Assembly (NCBI GenBank): GCA_949451265.1
Contig: CASTQR010000079.1
Coordinates: 1 to 7,405, forward strand
Source of the DNA: an uncultured Eubacteriales bacterium
Lineage (GTDB): Bacteria; Bacillota_A; Clostridia; Oscillospirales; Oscillospiraceae
Reading direction: 5' to 3'
Length of the DNA: 7,405 bases
Below, piece after piece: positions 1 to 6,209 of this stretch; position 1 is the stretch's first letter, and every line of letters starts with the position of its first letter. A program made the position numbers and the translations under genes. Under the pieces are notes generated by a model. The model did not search any database, was not told where the DNA came from, and was given only the letters and a program-made list of their open reading frames with translations.

Positions 1-663
1 GGCAAGCTGAAAACCGCCCAGCGGGGCCACAAGCTGCTGAAGGACAAGCGGGACGAGCTGATGAAGCAGTTCCTGGACACCGTGCGGGAGCTCCGCGCCC
101 TCCGGGCCCAGGTGGAGCAGGACCTGATGCGGGTGCACAGCTCCTTCACCGTGGCCTCCGCGCTGATGAGCGCCCAGTCCATGGAGCAGGCGTTGATGTA
201 CCCCAAGCAGAGCGTGGAGCTGACCATGACGTTCAAAAACGTCATGTCGGTGAACGTGCCCGAGTACCACTACCAGACCCGCACCGACGACACCGGGGAC
301 ATCTTCCCCTACGGCTTCGCCGCCACCAGCGGCGAGCTGGACGGGGCGGTGGCCGCCCTGGGCGAGGTGTTCCAGAATATGCTGAAGCTGGCGGAGACGG
401 AAAAGGCCGCCCAGCTCATGGCGGAGGAGATCGAAAAGACCCGGCGGCGTGTCAACGCCCTGGAGTATGTGGTCATACCCAATACCCAGGAGAACATCCG
501 GTATATCACCATGAAGCTGGACGAGAACGACCGGTCTACCACCACGCGCCTGATGAAAGTCAAGGATATGCTGCTGGCGGAGGCGCTGGAGGAGCGGAGG
601 GTCGCGGACGACGCGGCGATCCGGGCCTTTGGCGGCAACCCCGAGGAGCCGCGGCAAGTCTGA
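1..663 (+). CDS. atpD (ntpD): V-type ATP synthase subunit D, 5'-truncated by window edge
   Basis: This is the central-stalk (rotor) subunit D of a V/A-type ATPase. It couples the catalytic A/B head to the membrane ring and acts on the cytoplasmic side of the membrane. The reading frame is open from base 1; the first visible residues are GKLKTAQRGHKLLKDKRDEL, the N-terminal signature of the family, so the Met at 61 is internal and not the start. About 220 residues are visible, and only roughly 10-20 N-terminal residues should be missing. The two ends are long charged helices of coiled-coil character, as expected for the shaft, and the C-terminal helix carries a typical RVNALEYVVIPNTQENIRYI stretch. 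The gene is probably the last of an ntp/atp operon lying to the left, since a strong terminator follows within about 30 bases. Identification is firm; whether the enzyme pumps Na+ or H+ cannot be seen from this subunit. Confidence 0.95.
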   Translation, partial: GKLKTAQRGHKLLKDKRDELMKQFLDTVRELRALRAQVEQDLMRVHSSFTVASALMSAQSMEQALMYPKQSVELTMTFKNVMSVNVPEYHYQTRTDDTGDIFPYGFAATSGELDGAVAALGEVFQNMLKLAETEKAAQLMAEEIEKTRRRVNALEYVVIPNTQENIRYITMKLDENDRSTTTRLMKVKDMLLAEALEERRVADDAAIRAFGGNPEEPRQV

Positions 664-692
664 ATGTCCTGGCGCGGCAGGCAAAAAATGTG

Positions 693-737
693 AAAGACGG
701 TACTGTCCGGGAGAAATCCCGGACAGTGCCATCTTTT
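693..737 (+). terminator. Rho-independent terminator after the V-ATPase gene
   Basis: An 11-bp perfect stem (702-712 with 717-727) closes a GAAA loop at 713-716. It extends outward through a U.G pair, two G-C pairs, one C/A mismatch and a further A/T-rich stretch, and ends in TTTT at 734-737. It begins about 30 bases after the subunit D stop codon. The A-tract at 693-695 facing the T-run could let it work in both directions. An open frame from a GTG at 690 runs through the hairpin into the next gene, but that extension encodes the hairpin and is unlikely to be translated. Confidence 0.85.
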
Positions 738-758
738 CTCTGGAGGATTGAGCGCGGT

Positions 759-1838
759 ATGAAACGAAAAACAGCGGATATCCTTTTTTCTGTCCTTTCC
801 ACGGCTGCGGCGCTGTCCATCGTTATCCCGCTGTCGCTCACCCGCCTGTTCGGGCCCATTTGGAGCTGGGAGGGCTTTCTGCGCACCGTGATGATCCGGA
901 GCAAGAGGCTATGGCTGCTTTTTTTCGGAATCCTGCTCCTGACCTCCGTGATGGTTCTCTGCGCTGTCCGTATTCCCACGGGCCTGTGGAAAAGGCTGGG
1001 GAACATCAGGTGGGCGTTGTTAGGGCTTGCGGCCGTTGTCTCCATTGCGGCCTTTCCCTGGGAGATCCCCCTGTCCGCCCGGTGGTTTGAGCGGCATCAG
1101 CTGGTGGCGCACGCGGGCGGAAGAAGTCCCAACGGCTACACCTACGTCAATTCCCTGGAGTCCTTCGCGAGCAATTACCAGCGGGGGCACCGGGTTTTTG
1201 AGGGGGATCTGTGCCTCACCGCCGACGGCGTGCTGGTGCTGGAGCATGACTGGCCACACTGGTGCAAGAAAACCGGCGTGGAATATACGGGCCAGGCGAT
1301 CACCTACGATCAGTTTATGGAGAGCAGATTCTATGGTACGGAAACCCCGATGGATTTAGCGGCACTCATGAAGCTGATGGCAGTCCACGAGGATATGTAT
1401 TTCATGACCGACTTTAAGTACTGCTATGAGGAGGCGGACGTGATATCCGGGTTTCGGCAGATTGTGCAGGCTGCGGAGGACGCGGGCCGTATGGACATTT
1501 TAGACCGCTTTATTATCCAGAACCACCATAACGAGTTCAAGCATTGGGTGGATCAGATCTATCCCTTTGAGAATTGGCTGTATACCTATTATTCTATTGG
1601 CAGCGAGGAAGACCGCCTTCCGGAAAACCTCGTGGCATACTGCAAACGGGAGCGGATCCCCGTCATTACGATGTGGGAAAATATGCCTGATGACCTATGG
1701 TTCGGGCTGGCGCAGCCCCATAACATCAAAATCTTCGCCCATACAGTCAATCAGCTCGCCCGTGCGGGCGAGCTGTTGGATGCCGGCGTCGCTGGCATCT
1801 ACACGGACGACATCCGGCCCGATCAACTTGGTCCGTAA
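759..1838 (+). CDS. Membrane-anchored glycerophosphodiester phosphodiesterase family protein
   Basis: This protein of 359 residues has two parts. Residues 1-101 hold three hydrophobic segments (about 7-29, 51-73 and 84-100). Residues 114-359 form a GDPD-type TIM barrel. Visible active-site elements are HAGG at 118-121 (the usual HRG position), NS at 131-132, E148-x-D150 (metal ligands in the family) and H163-D164. TDFK at 217-220 supplies further acidic and basic barrel residues, and GIYTDD near 346-351 matches the last strand. GDPD enzymes hydrolyse glycerophosphodiesters to glycerol-3-phosphate and an alcohol; the actual substrate here, possibly a lipid or teichoic-acid-type polymer, is unknown. 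The ATG at 759 is chosen because GGAGG (742-746) lies 12 bases upstream and the frame before it encodes a terminator hairpin. The gene uses more A/T-ending codons than its neighbours and is bounded by terminators on both sides, so it is its own unit. No convincing promoter was seen upstream. Confidence 0.85.
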   Translation: MKRKTADILFSVLSTAAALSIVIPLSLTRLFGPIWSWEGFLRTVMIRSKRLWLLFFGILLLTSVMVLCAVRIPTGLWKRLGNIRWALLGLAAVVSIAAFPWEIPLSARWFERHQLVAHAGGRSPNGYTYVNSLESFASNYQRGHRVFEGDLCLTADGVLVLEHDWPHWCKKTGVEYTGQAITYDQFMESRFYGTETPMDLAALMKLMAVHEDMYFMTDFKYCYEEADVISGFRQIVQAAEDAGRMDILDRFIIQNHHNEFKHWVDQIYPFENWLYTYYSIGSEEDRLPENLVAYCKRERIPVITMWENMPDDLWFGLAQPHNIKIFAHTVNQLARAGELLDAGVAGIYTDDIRPDQLGP

Positions 1839-1875
1839 AAATCCCGGCAGCTTTAAAAGGCTGCCGGGATTTTTT
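1837..1875. terminator. Bidirectional Rho-independent terminator between convergent genes
   Basis: A perfect 11-bp stem (1841-1851 with 1860-1870) encloses an 8-base loop. It is flanked by an A-run on the left (1837-1841) and a T-run on the right (1870-1875), so it has the canonical form on both strands. It overlaps the GDPD stop codon and lies 17 bases beyond the stop of the convergent transporter gene, serving both. Confidence 0.9.
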
Positions 1876-1891
1876 GCCGCGGAGTTTGAGA

Positions 1892-3112
1892 TTACGGCTT
1901 CTTCACGCTGAAGTTCAGCACCAGCGCCACCCCGGACAGGGCCAGCAGCAGCACAAAGGGGGCCACATAGCCGCCGGAGCTGGTGAACAGCATACTGGAC
2001 ACCGTAGCCAGCAGGGACGCCCCCATCAGGTTGAAGTTCATGATGGAGAAGTTCATGGAGAAGTGCTTGGAGCCGTAGAAGGCGGACACAAAAGCGGAGG
2101 AGATGGTGGGACAGGAGCCATAGGAGAACCCGGTGACGCACAGGCCCACCACGCACAGGGGCACGGAGCTTAAGAACACGGACAGCAGCGTTACCCCGGC
2201 GGCGGCGATGGCCATCAGGTTAGCCAGCAGCATGGTCTTGCGGCGGCCCAGCTTGTCGAAGATGGCCCCGGTGGCAATGCGGCCCAGGCCGTTGCAGACG
2301 GACAGCACCCCCACCAGGGTGGTGGCCAGCCCTGCCTCCGCGCCCACCGAGATGGACAGGTCCCGGGCGAAGGAGATCACCGTATTGCCCACCGCCGCCA
2401 GGAACACGATGCACACAAAGGCCCGCCAGAAGGTGAAGCGGCGCACCATCTCGCCGGGGGTATAGTCCCTGACCTCGAAGTCCTCCGAGGCGGCGCCCGC
2501 TTTTTGCTCCGGCTTGGGCAGCTCCAGCCCGGCAGGGGGCAGGCGGAGGATCAGCCCGGCGGCCGCCAGGATGATCCCCAGCACCACGCCCAGTCCCGTG
2601 AAGGCCGCCCGCCAGCCAATGGCGGGGTTTTCCATCAGGGCGCTGACGGTATTGCCCACCACCAGGGCGGACGCCCCGAAGCCCATCATCAGCGCGCCGG
2701 AGCAGGTGCCCTTTTTGTCGGGGAACCATGCGTTGACGGTGGAGATGATCACGTTATAGGCGATGCCGATGCCCAGACCCGCCAGCAGGCCGTAGCTGAT
2801 GTAGAGCATCGCCACATTTCCGCCGTCCAGCCGGGCGGTGAGGAAGAAGCCCAGGCAGGACAGCGCCCCCGCCAGAATCAGGCTGATCCGGGTTCCGACC
2901 CGCTTGGACAGCAGGCCGCCCGCCATGCCTCCCAGGCAGAAGAAGCACATGGTCAGGGTGAAGTTCAGGGCCAGTTGGTCGGCGGTCCAGCCGAAGTCCG
3001 CCGCCAGGGGGGCCTTGAGGATGGACCAGCCATAGATGATGCCCGCGAACAGCAGGGCCACCACACCGGACACCAGGTACAGCCAGCGGACATTCAGGCT
3101 CTTTTTGCTCAT
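1892..3112 (-). CDS. MFS transporter, oxalate/formate antiporter (OFA)-like
   Basis: This is a 406-residue secondary transporter of the inner membrane with about 12 hydrophobic helices, split by a polar central loop near residues 195-228 between helices 6 and 7. The N-terminal half resembles the OFA family: GIIYGWSILKAPLAADFGW at about 24-42 and a GGMAGGLLSKRVGTR stretch (61-75) as the helix 2-3 loop. The matching loop between helices 8 and 9 is GAIFDKLGRRK (282-292), the classic MFS motif A. OFA members exchange or import small carboxylates such as oxalate, formate or lactate; the substrate here is not visible. The ATG at 3112 is preferred over an in-frame GTG at 3124 because AGAGGTG, which overlaps that GTG, sits about 8 bases before it as a ribosome site. 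The gene is transcribed divergently from the oxidoreductase operon, which suggests a related carboxylate or 2-oxoacid substrate (inference). Confidence 0.88.
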   Translation of the reverse strand: MSKKSLNVRWLYLVSGVVALLFAGIIYGWSILKAPLAADFGWTADQLALNFTLTMCFFCLGGMAGGLLSKRVGTRISLILAGALSCLGFFLTARLDGGNVAMLYISYGLLAGLGIGIAYNVIISTVNAWFPDKKGTCSGALMMGFGASALVVGNTVSALMENPAIGWRAAFTGLGVVLGIILAAAGLILRLPPAGLELPKPEQKAGAASEDFEVRDYTPGEMVRRFTFWRAFVCIVFLAAVGNTVISFARDLSISVGAEAGLATTLVGVLSVCNGLGRIATGAIFDKLGRRKTMLLANLMAIAAAGVTLLSVFLSSVPLCVVGLCVTGFSYGSCPTISSAFVSAFYGSKHFSMNFSIMNFNLMGASLLATVSSMLFTSSGGYVAPFVLLLALSGVALVLNFSVKKP

Positions 3113-3160
3113 AATATCCCACACCTCTCACATAGGATGGATTGGGGACGCGCCCCTCCA

Positions 3161-3170
3161 AATCTTGCAA
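3161..3170 (+). repeat. AATCTTGCAA motif, copy 1 (candidate operator)
   Basis: This ten-base sequence recurs exactly at 3271-3280, and its core CTTGCAA recurs at 3317-3323. The TTGCAA core is palindromic. This copy falls at the predicted start of transcription of the MFS gene. It could be the binding site of a regulator of the divergent pair, for example the GntR-type protein encoded at the right end, but nothing in the sequence proves this. Confidence 0.35.
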
Positions 3171-3175
3171 TATAT

Positions 3176-3204
3176 ATCTTACTAAATTTATCCCGGTTTG
3201 TCTA
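3176..3204 (-). promoter_or_regulatory. Predicted sigma-70-type promoter of the MFS gene
   Basis: On the - strand a -35 element TAGACA (3204-3199) is followed after exactly 17 bases by a -10 element TAAGAT (3181-3176). These match the consensus at 5/6 and 4/6 positions. Transcription would start near 3165-3170, giving a leader of about 55 bases before the ATG at 3112. The predicted start overlaps a copy of the AATCTTGCAA motif (3161-3170), a position suited to repression. Confidence 0.55.
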
Positions 3205-3270
3205 CCCCAAAAGGTTCCAATTGAATGAAAAATTTTTAAGCCTTGGAAAAGAATAGTTACATCCGTCCAT

Positions 3271-3280
3271 AATCTTGCAA
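3271..3280 (+). repeat. AATCTTGCAA motif, copy 2, beside a TGCAAAA tandem repeat
   Basis: This is an exact copy of the ten bases at 3161-3170, 110 bases away. It runs straight into two tandem heptamers TGCAAAA (3276-3282 and 3283-3289). It lies about 75-80 bases upstream of the predicted start of the oxidoreductase operon, where an activator or an auxiliary operator could act. Chance is possible because the region is AT-rich. Confidence 0.35.
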
Positions 3281-3317
3281 AATGCAAAATGTTTTTTGTA
3301 AAATATATAATTTTCTC

Positions 3318-3346
3318 TTGCAATTCTGGGCGGCTTGTAGTATACT
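3318..3346 (+). promoter_or_regulatory. Predicted sigma-70-type promoter of the 2-oxoacid oxidoreductase operon
   Basis: The -35 element TTGCAA (3318-3323) and the -10 element TATACT (3341-3346) are separated by exactly 17 bases. The start of transcription would be near 3352-3354, about 20 bases before the ATG at 3375. The ribosome site GGGAGGTG at 3361-3368 fits within that short leader. The -35 hexamer itself is the third copy of the CTTGCAA motif (3317-3323), so a protein recognising that motif would compete with RNA polymerase. Confidence 0.7.
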
Positions 3347-3374
3347 TGCCTCAGAAACAAGGGAGGTGCGGATC

Positions 3375-4094
3375 ATGAGCGGACAAACCGGCCTGCCGCG
3401 GGGCCCCTGGCTGGACGGCACGCGGCACAGCTTCGTCTTTTTGGGGGAAGCGGGCAGCGGCAAGAGCGAGATCGCCATCAGCTTCGCCAAGGCCCTGGCC
3501 CAGGCGGATCCCCGCCCCGTCCACTTCTTCGACCTGGACATGACCAAACCCCTGTTCCGCTCCCGGGACGCGGGGGCGGAGCTGGAACAGGCGGGCGTCA
3601 CCGTCCACTACCAGGAGCAGTTCATGGATGCCCCCACCCTGGTGGGCGGCGTGACGCCCACCCTCCGGGACGAGAACCGGCTGGCGGTGCTGGACGTGGG
3701 GGGGGACTACATCGGCGCCCGCTCCATCGGCGGCTTTGCGCCCCAGCTCAACAGGCCCTCCGCCGCGGTGTTCTACGTGATCAATGCCTACCGCCCTTGG
3801 TCGGACACCATCGAACACATCGACGGCACCCTGGGCAAGATTCTGGGCGTGTCCCACGTGAAGCTGACCCAGCTGTTCCTGGTGGCCAACCCCAACAACG
3901 GGGCAAGCACCACCCTGGGCGAGGTGGTGGAGGGCTTCCACAGAACGGACGCCCTGGTGCGGGAGTATCTGCCCCTGTCCTTCGCCTGCGTCCGGGAGGA
4001 GCTGGCGGCGGAGGCGGCCCAGGCCCTGCCCGTCCCCGTGTTCCCCCTGAAGCTGGCCCTGGCCTACCCCTGGCAGGACATAGGAACCGATTGA
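3375..4094 (+). CDS. P-loop ATPase of MinD/ParA-like (SIMIBI) type, unknown role, first gene of the oxidoreductase operon
   Basis: This 239-residue soluble protein has a clear Walker A motif GEAGSGKS at 24-31. A DLD stretch at 53-55 follows it, in the position of the switch I region of MinD/ParA relatives. A hydrophobic strand ending in LDVGGD (106-111) looks like Walker B/switch II. VINAYRPW (135-142) and FLVANPNN (168-175) resemble the later core strands and base-recognition loop of SIMIBI NTPases. No membrane segment, signal peptide or metal-cluster cysteine motif is seen. The ATG at 3375 is chosen because GGGAGGTG precedes it and the predicted promoter lies just upstream; the open frame reaching back to 3282 crosses that promoter. 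It shares the transcript with the ferredoxin oxidoreductase subunits (49-base gap to the delta subunit). It is not a known subunit of that enzyme. A role in maturation, cofactor supply or regulation is possible but is inference. Confidence 0.85.
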   Translation: MSGQTGLPRGPWLDGTRHSFVFLGEAGSGKSEIAISFAKALAQADPRPVHFFDLDMTKPLFRSRDAGAELEQAGVTVHYQEQFMDAPTLVGGVTPTLRDENRLAVLDVGGDYIGARSIGGFAPQLNRPSAAVFYVINAYRPWSDTIEHIDGTLGKILGVSHVKLTQLFLVANPNNGASTTLGEVVEGFHRTDALVREYLPLSFACVREELAAEAAQALPVPVFPLKLALAYPWQDIGTD

Positions 4095-4143
4095 GGCCGT
4101 CCGGCCCCGTGGTTATAAACATTTGGAGAAAGGAGGGCTTTCC

Positions 4144-4347
4144 ATGGCAATGATCAAAGTGATCGCCGAGCGCTGCAAGAGCTGCGGGTACTGCGTCAAG
4201 TACTGCCCCAAGCAGGTGCTGGCGGTGGGCAAGCACGTCAATTCCAAGGGCTATGAGTACATTGAGCCGGTGAACCAGGACGCCTGCATCGCCTGCTGTA
4301 TGTGCGCCCGCATCTGTCCCGACGGCGCCATCGAAGTCTACAAGTAA
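4144..4347 (+). CDS. korD/vorD: 2-oxoacid:ferredoxin oxidoreductase delta subunit, 2x[4Fe-4S] ferredoxin
   Basis: This 67-residue ferredoxin-like subunit has two CxxCxxCxxxCP cluster motifs: C11, C14, C17, C21 and C48, C51, C54, C58. It would carry electrons from the catalytic site to free ferredoxin in the cytoplasm. C52 is a ninth cysteine, inside the second motif. The length and spacing match the small stand-alone delta subunits of four-subunit KOR/VOR enzymes. The ATG at 4144 is preferred because AAAGGAGGG ends about 6 bases before it; an in-frame ATG at 4123 lies before that ribosome site. The alpha subunit gene starts 16 bases after its stop codon. Confidence 0.93.
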   Translation: MAMIKVIAERCKSCGYCVKYCPKQVLAVGKHVNSKGYEYIEPVNQDACIACCMCARICPDGAIEVYK

Positions 4348-4363
4348 AAGGAGAGGAACCACT

Positions 4364-5443
4364 ATGGCAAGAGTATTGATGAAGGGCTGCGAGGCCATCG
4401 CCGAAGCGGCCGTCCGCGCCGGATGCCGGTTCTTCGCCGGCTACCCCATCACCCCGCAGAACGAGATCCCCGAGTACTTCGCCCGCCGTATGCCCGAGGT
4501 GGGCGGCACCTTCGTCCAGGGCGAGTCCGAGGTTGCCTCCGTGAACATGGTGTACGGCGCCGCCGCCGCCGGCACCCGGAGCATGACCTCCTCCTCCTCC
4601 CCCGGCGTGGCCCTGAAAAGCGAGGGCATTTCCTACTGCGCCGCCGCCCGGATCCCCATCGTGTACGCCAACATCTCCCGGGGCGGCCCCGGCGTGGGCG
4701 CCATCCAGCCCGCCCAGCAGGACTACTTCCAAGCCACCAAGGCCAGCGGCAACGGCGGCTTTGAAATGCTGGTGCTGGCCCCCTCCACGGTCCAGGAGGC
4801 GGTGGACCTGACCTATGCCGCCTTCGACTACGCCGACCGGGACCGCAACCCCGTGCTGATCCTGGCGGACGGCGTCATCGGCACCATGATGGAGCCGGTG
4901 GAGCTGCCCCCCATGAAGTCCGATGAGGAGATCGCCGCCATCAAGGCGGGCAAGGCCAAGTGGGCCTGCACCGGCCATGAGCTGGACTACGCCAACCGGG
5001 CCTGGATCCAGCCCGGCCAGTGGGACACCGTGAAGATGCAGCAGGAGAACGAGAAGGCCGCCGCCCTGTACGCCTCCTGGGAGAAGGACGTGCAAGTGGA
5101 GGAGTACCAGGTGGAGGACGCGGAGGTGGTTATCGCCGCCTACGGCGTGTCCGCCCGGATCGGCAAGTCCGTGGTGGACATCTGCCGGGCCGCAGGGAAG
5201 AAGGTGGGCCTCATCCGGCCCATCACCGTCCACCCCTTCCCCTACGCCGCCTTCGACCACATCAACTACAGCGTCTGCAAGGCCGTGCTGGACGTGGAGA
5301 TGTCCATCCCCGCCCAGCTGGTGCAGGACGTGCGCATGGGCGTAAAGGGCCGCTGCCCCATCGAGACCTGCCTGTGCTCCGGCGGCAACATCATGAGCCG
5401 GGAGGCCGTCCTCAAGGCCGTGGACGCCGTTCTGGACAAGTAA
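4364..5443 (+). CDS. vorB: 2-oxoacid:ferredoxin oxidoreductase alpha subunit (VorB/KorA type)
   Basis: This 359-residue protein corresponds to the alpha chain, which holds the pyrimidine-binding and transketolase C-terminal-like domains of the TPP enzyme. Family marks are YPITP at 27-31, QGESEVASV at 52-60 with the acidic residues near the TPP site, the serine-rich TSSSSPGVALKSEGIS at 75-90, and RGGPGVGAIQPAQQD at 106-120. The C-terminal domain begins near 252 (DAEVVIAAYG) and includes IRPITVHPFP at 284-293. Together with the beta subunit it decarboxylates a 2-oxoacid to acyl-CoA. Annotators commonly call this type 3-methyl-2-oxobutanoate dehydrogenase VorB, but 2-oxoglutarate is an equally fair candidate from sequence alone. 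AAGGAG (4348-4353) is the ribosome site. Confidence 0.93.
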   Translation: MARVLMKGCEAIAEAAVRAGCRFFAGYPITPQNEIPEYFARRMPEVGGTFVQGESEVASVNMVYGAAAAGTRSMTSSSSPGVALKSEGISYCAAARIPIVYANISRGGPGVGAIQPAQQDYFQATKASGNGGFEMLVLAPSTVQEAVDLTYAAFDYADRDRNPVLILADGVIGTMMEPVELPPMKSDEEIAAIKAGKAKWACTGHELDYANRAWIQPGQWDTVKMQQENEKAAALYASWEKDVQVEEYQVEDAEVVIAAYGVSARIGKSVVDICRAAGKKVGLIRPITVHPFPYAAFDHINYSVCKAVLDVEMSIPAQLVQDVRMGVKGRCPIETCLCSGGNIMSREAVLKAVDAVLDK

Positions 5444-5456
5444 GGGGGAGACAGAC

Positions 5457-6194
5457 ATGGAAAAGATTTATTCCCGCACCACCACCATCCAGGAGGACAA
5501 GGTGTCCGGGTTCTGCCCCGGCTGTATGCACTCCACCGTGGTAAAGCTCATCGGCGAAGTGCTGGACGAGCTGAAGCTGGTGGACAAGGCCGTCATGGTC
5601 ACCGGCATCGGCTGCTGCGGCCTCCACATGGACTACATCGCCTACGACACCATCACCGCCCCCCACGGCCGGGCCACCGCCGTGGCCACCGGCATGAAGC
5701 GCACCAGCCCCGACTCCCTGATCTTCACCTATCAGGGAGACGGCGACTTCGCCTCCATCGGCCTGGGCGAGTCCATCTCCGCCGCCAACCGGGGGGAGAA
5801 TATCACCGTGATCTTTATCAACAACGGTATCTACGGCATGACCGGCGGCCAGATGGCCCCCACCACCCTGCTGGGCATGAAGGCGTCCACCGCCCCCAAG
5901 GGCCGGATCGCCGAGGAGCACGGCTATCCCATGCACATGTGCGAGATCCTCAACCAGCTCACCGCGCCCTGCTACCTGGAGCGCACCAGCTGCAATACGC
6001 CTCAGAACGTGATTAAGACCAAGAACGCCATCAAGAAGGCATTCAAAAACCAGATGGAGGGCAAAGGCTTCTCCATGGTGGAGATCGTCACCAGCTGCCC
6101 CACCAACTGGGGCCTGGATCCGCTGGACGCCCTGGACTTCATCGAGCAGAAGATGCTGCCCGAGTTCCCGCTGGGCGTTATCCGCGACAGATAA
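5457..6194 (+). CDS. korB/vorA: 2-oxoacid:ferredoxin oxidoreductase beta subunit, TPP-binding
   Basis: This 245-residue catalytic subunit binds thiamine pyrophosphate. The TPP motif is plain: GDGD at 94-97 followed by NN at 122-123. After it comes NGIYGMTGGQMAPTT (123-137), characteristic of KOR/VOR beta chains. FCPGCMH at 19-25 and the cysteines C53-C54 lie near the N-terminus, and HGRATAVATGMK (70-81) is the conserved loop before the TPP domain. There is no cysteine-rich extension like that of the pyruvate enzyme, so the iron-sulfur clusters come chiefly from the delta subunit. AGGGGGAG directly after the alpha-subunit stop codon serves as ribosome site; the gap is 13 bases, so the two are translationally close. 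Confidence 0.94.
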   Translation: MEKIYSRTTTIQEDKVSGFCPGCMHSTVVKLIGEVLDELKLVDKAVMVTGIGCCGLHMDYIAYDTITAPHGRATAVATGMKRTSPDSLIFTYQGDGDFASIGLGESISAANRGENITVIFINNGIYGMTGGQMAPTTLLGMKASTAPKGRIAEEHGYPMHMCEILNQLTAPCYLERTSCNTPQNVIKTKNAIKKAFKNQMEGKGFSMVEIVTSCPTNWGLDPLDALDFIEQKMLPEFPLGVIRDR

Positions 6195-6209
6195 GGGGGG
6201 TACGCGACT

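Noticed and set aside
61..63. ATG at 61 as the start of V-ATPase subunit D
   Set aside because: The frame is open upstream to base 1 and encodes conserved N-terminal residues of the family, so this Met is internal.
3144..3156. GGGG...CCCC inverted repeat in the MFS leader
   Set aside because: Only 4 base pairs, so no regulatory structure can be supported.
2504..3256. A 250-codon + strand open frame opposite the MFS gene
   Set aside because: Gln/Gly/Ala/His-rich shadow translation of the transporter's reverse strand; it also runs through the divergent promoter region.
3282..3374. Upstream extension of the P-loop ATPase to an ATG at 3282
   Set aside because: The extension crosses the AT-rich region and the predicted promoter (TTGCAA, 17 bases, TATACT). 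The ATG at 3375 has a strong ribosome site.
4095..4143. Possible small hairpin (GGCC...GGCC) in the gap between the ATPase and delta subunit genes
   Set aside because: Only 4 base pairs and no T-run; too weak to call a terminator or attenuator, so the five genes are treated as one operon.
4238..5458. A 406-codon open frame on the - strand opposite the delta and alpha subunit genes
   Set aside because: Its composition is the Gly/His/Leu/Val-rich pattern that arises opposite GC3-rich genes. It has no recognisable domain and lies wholly antisense to well-supported genes.
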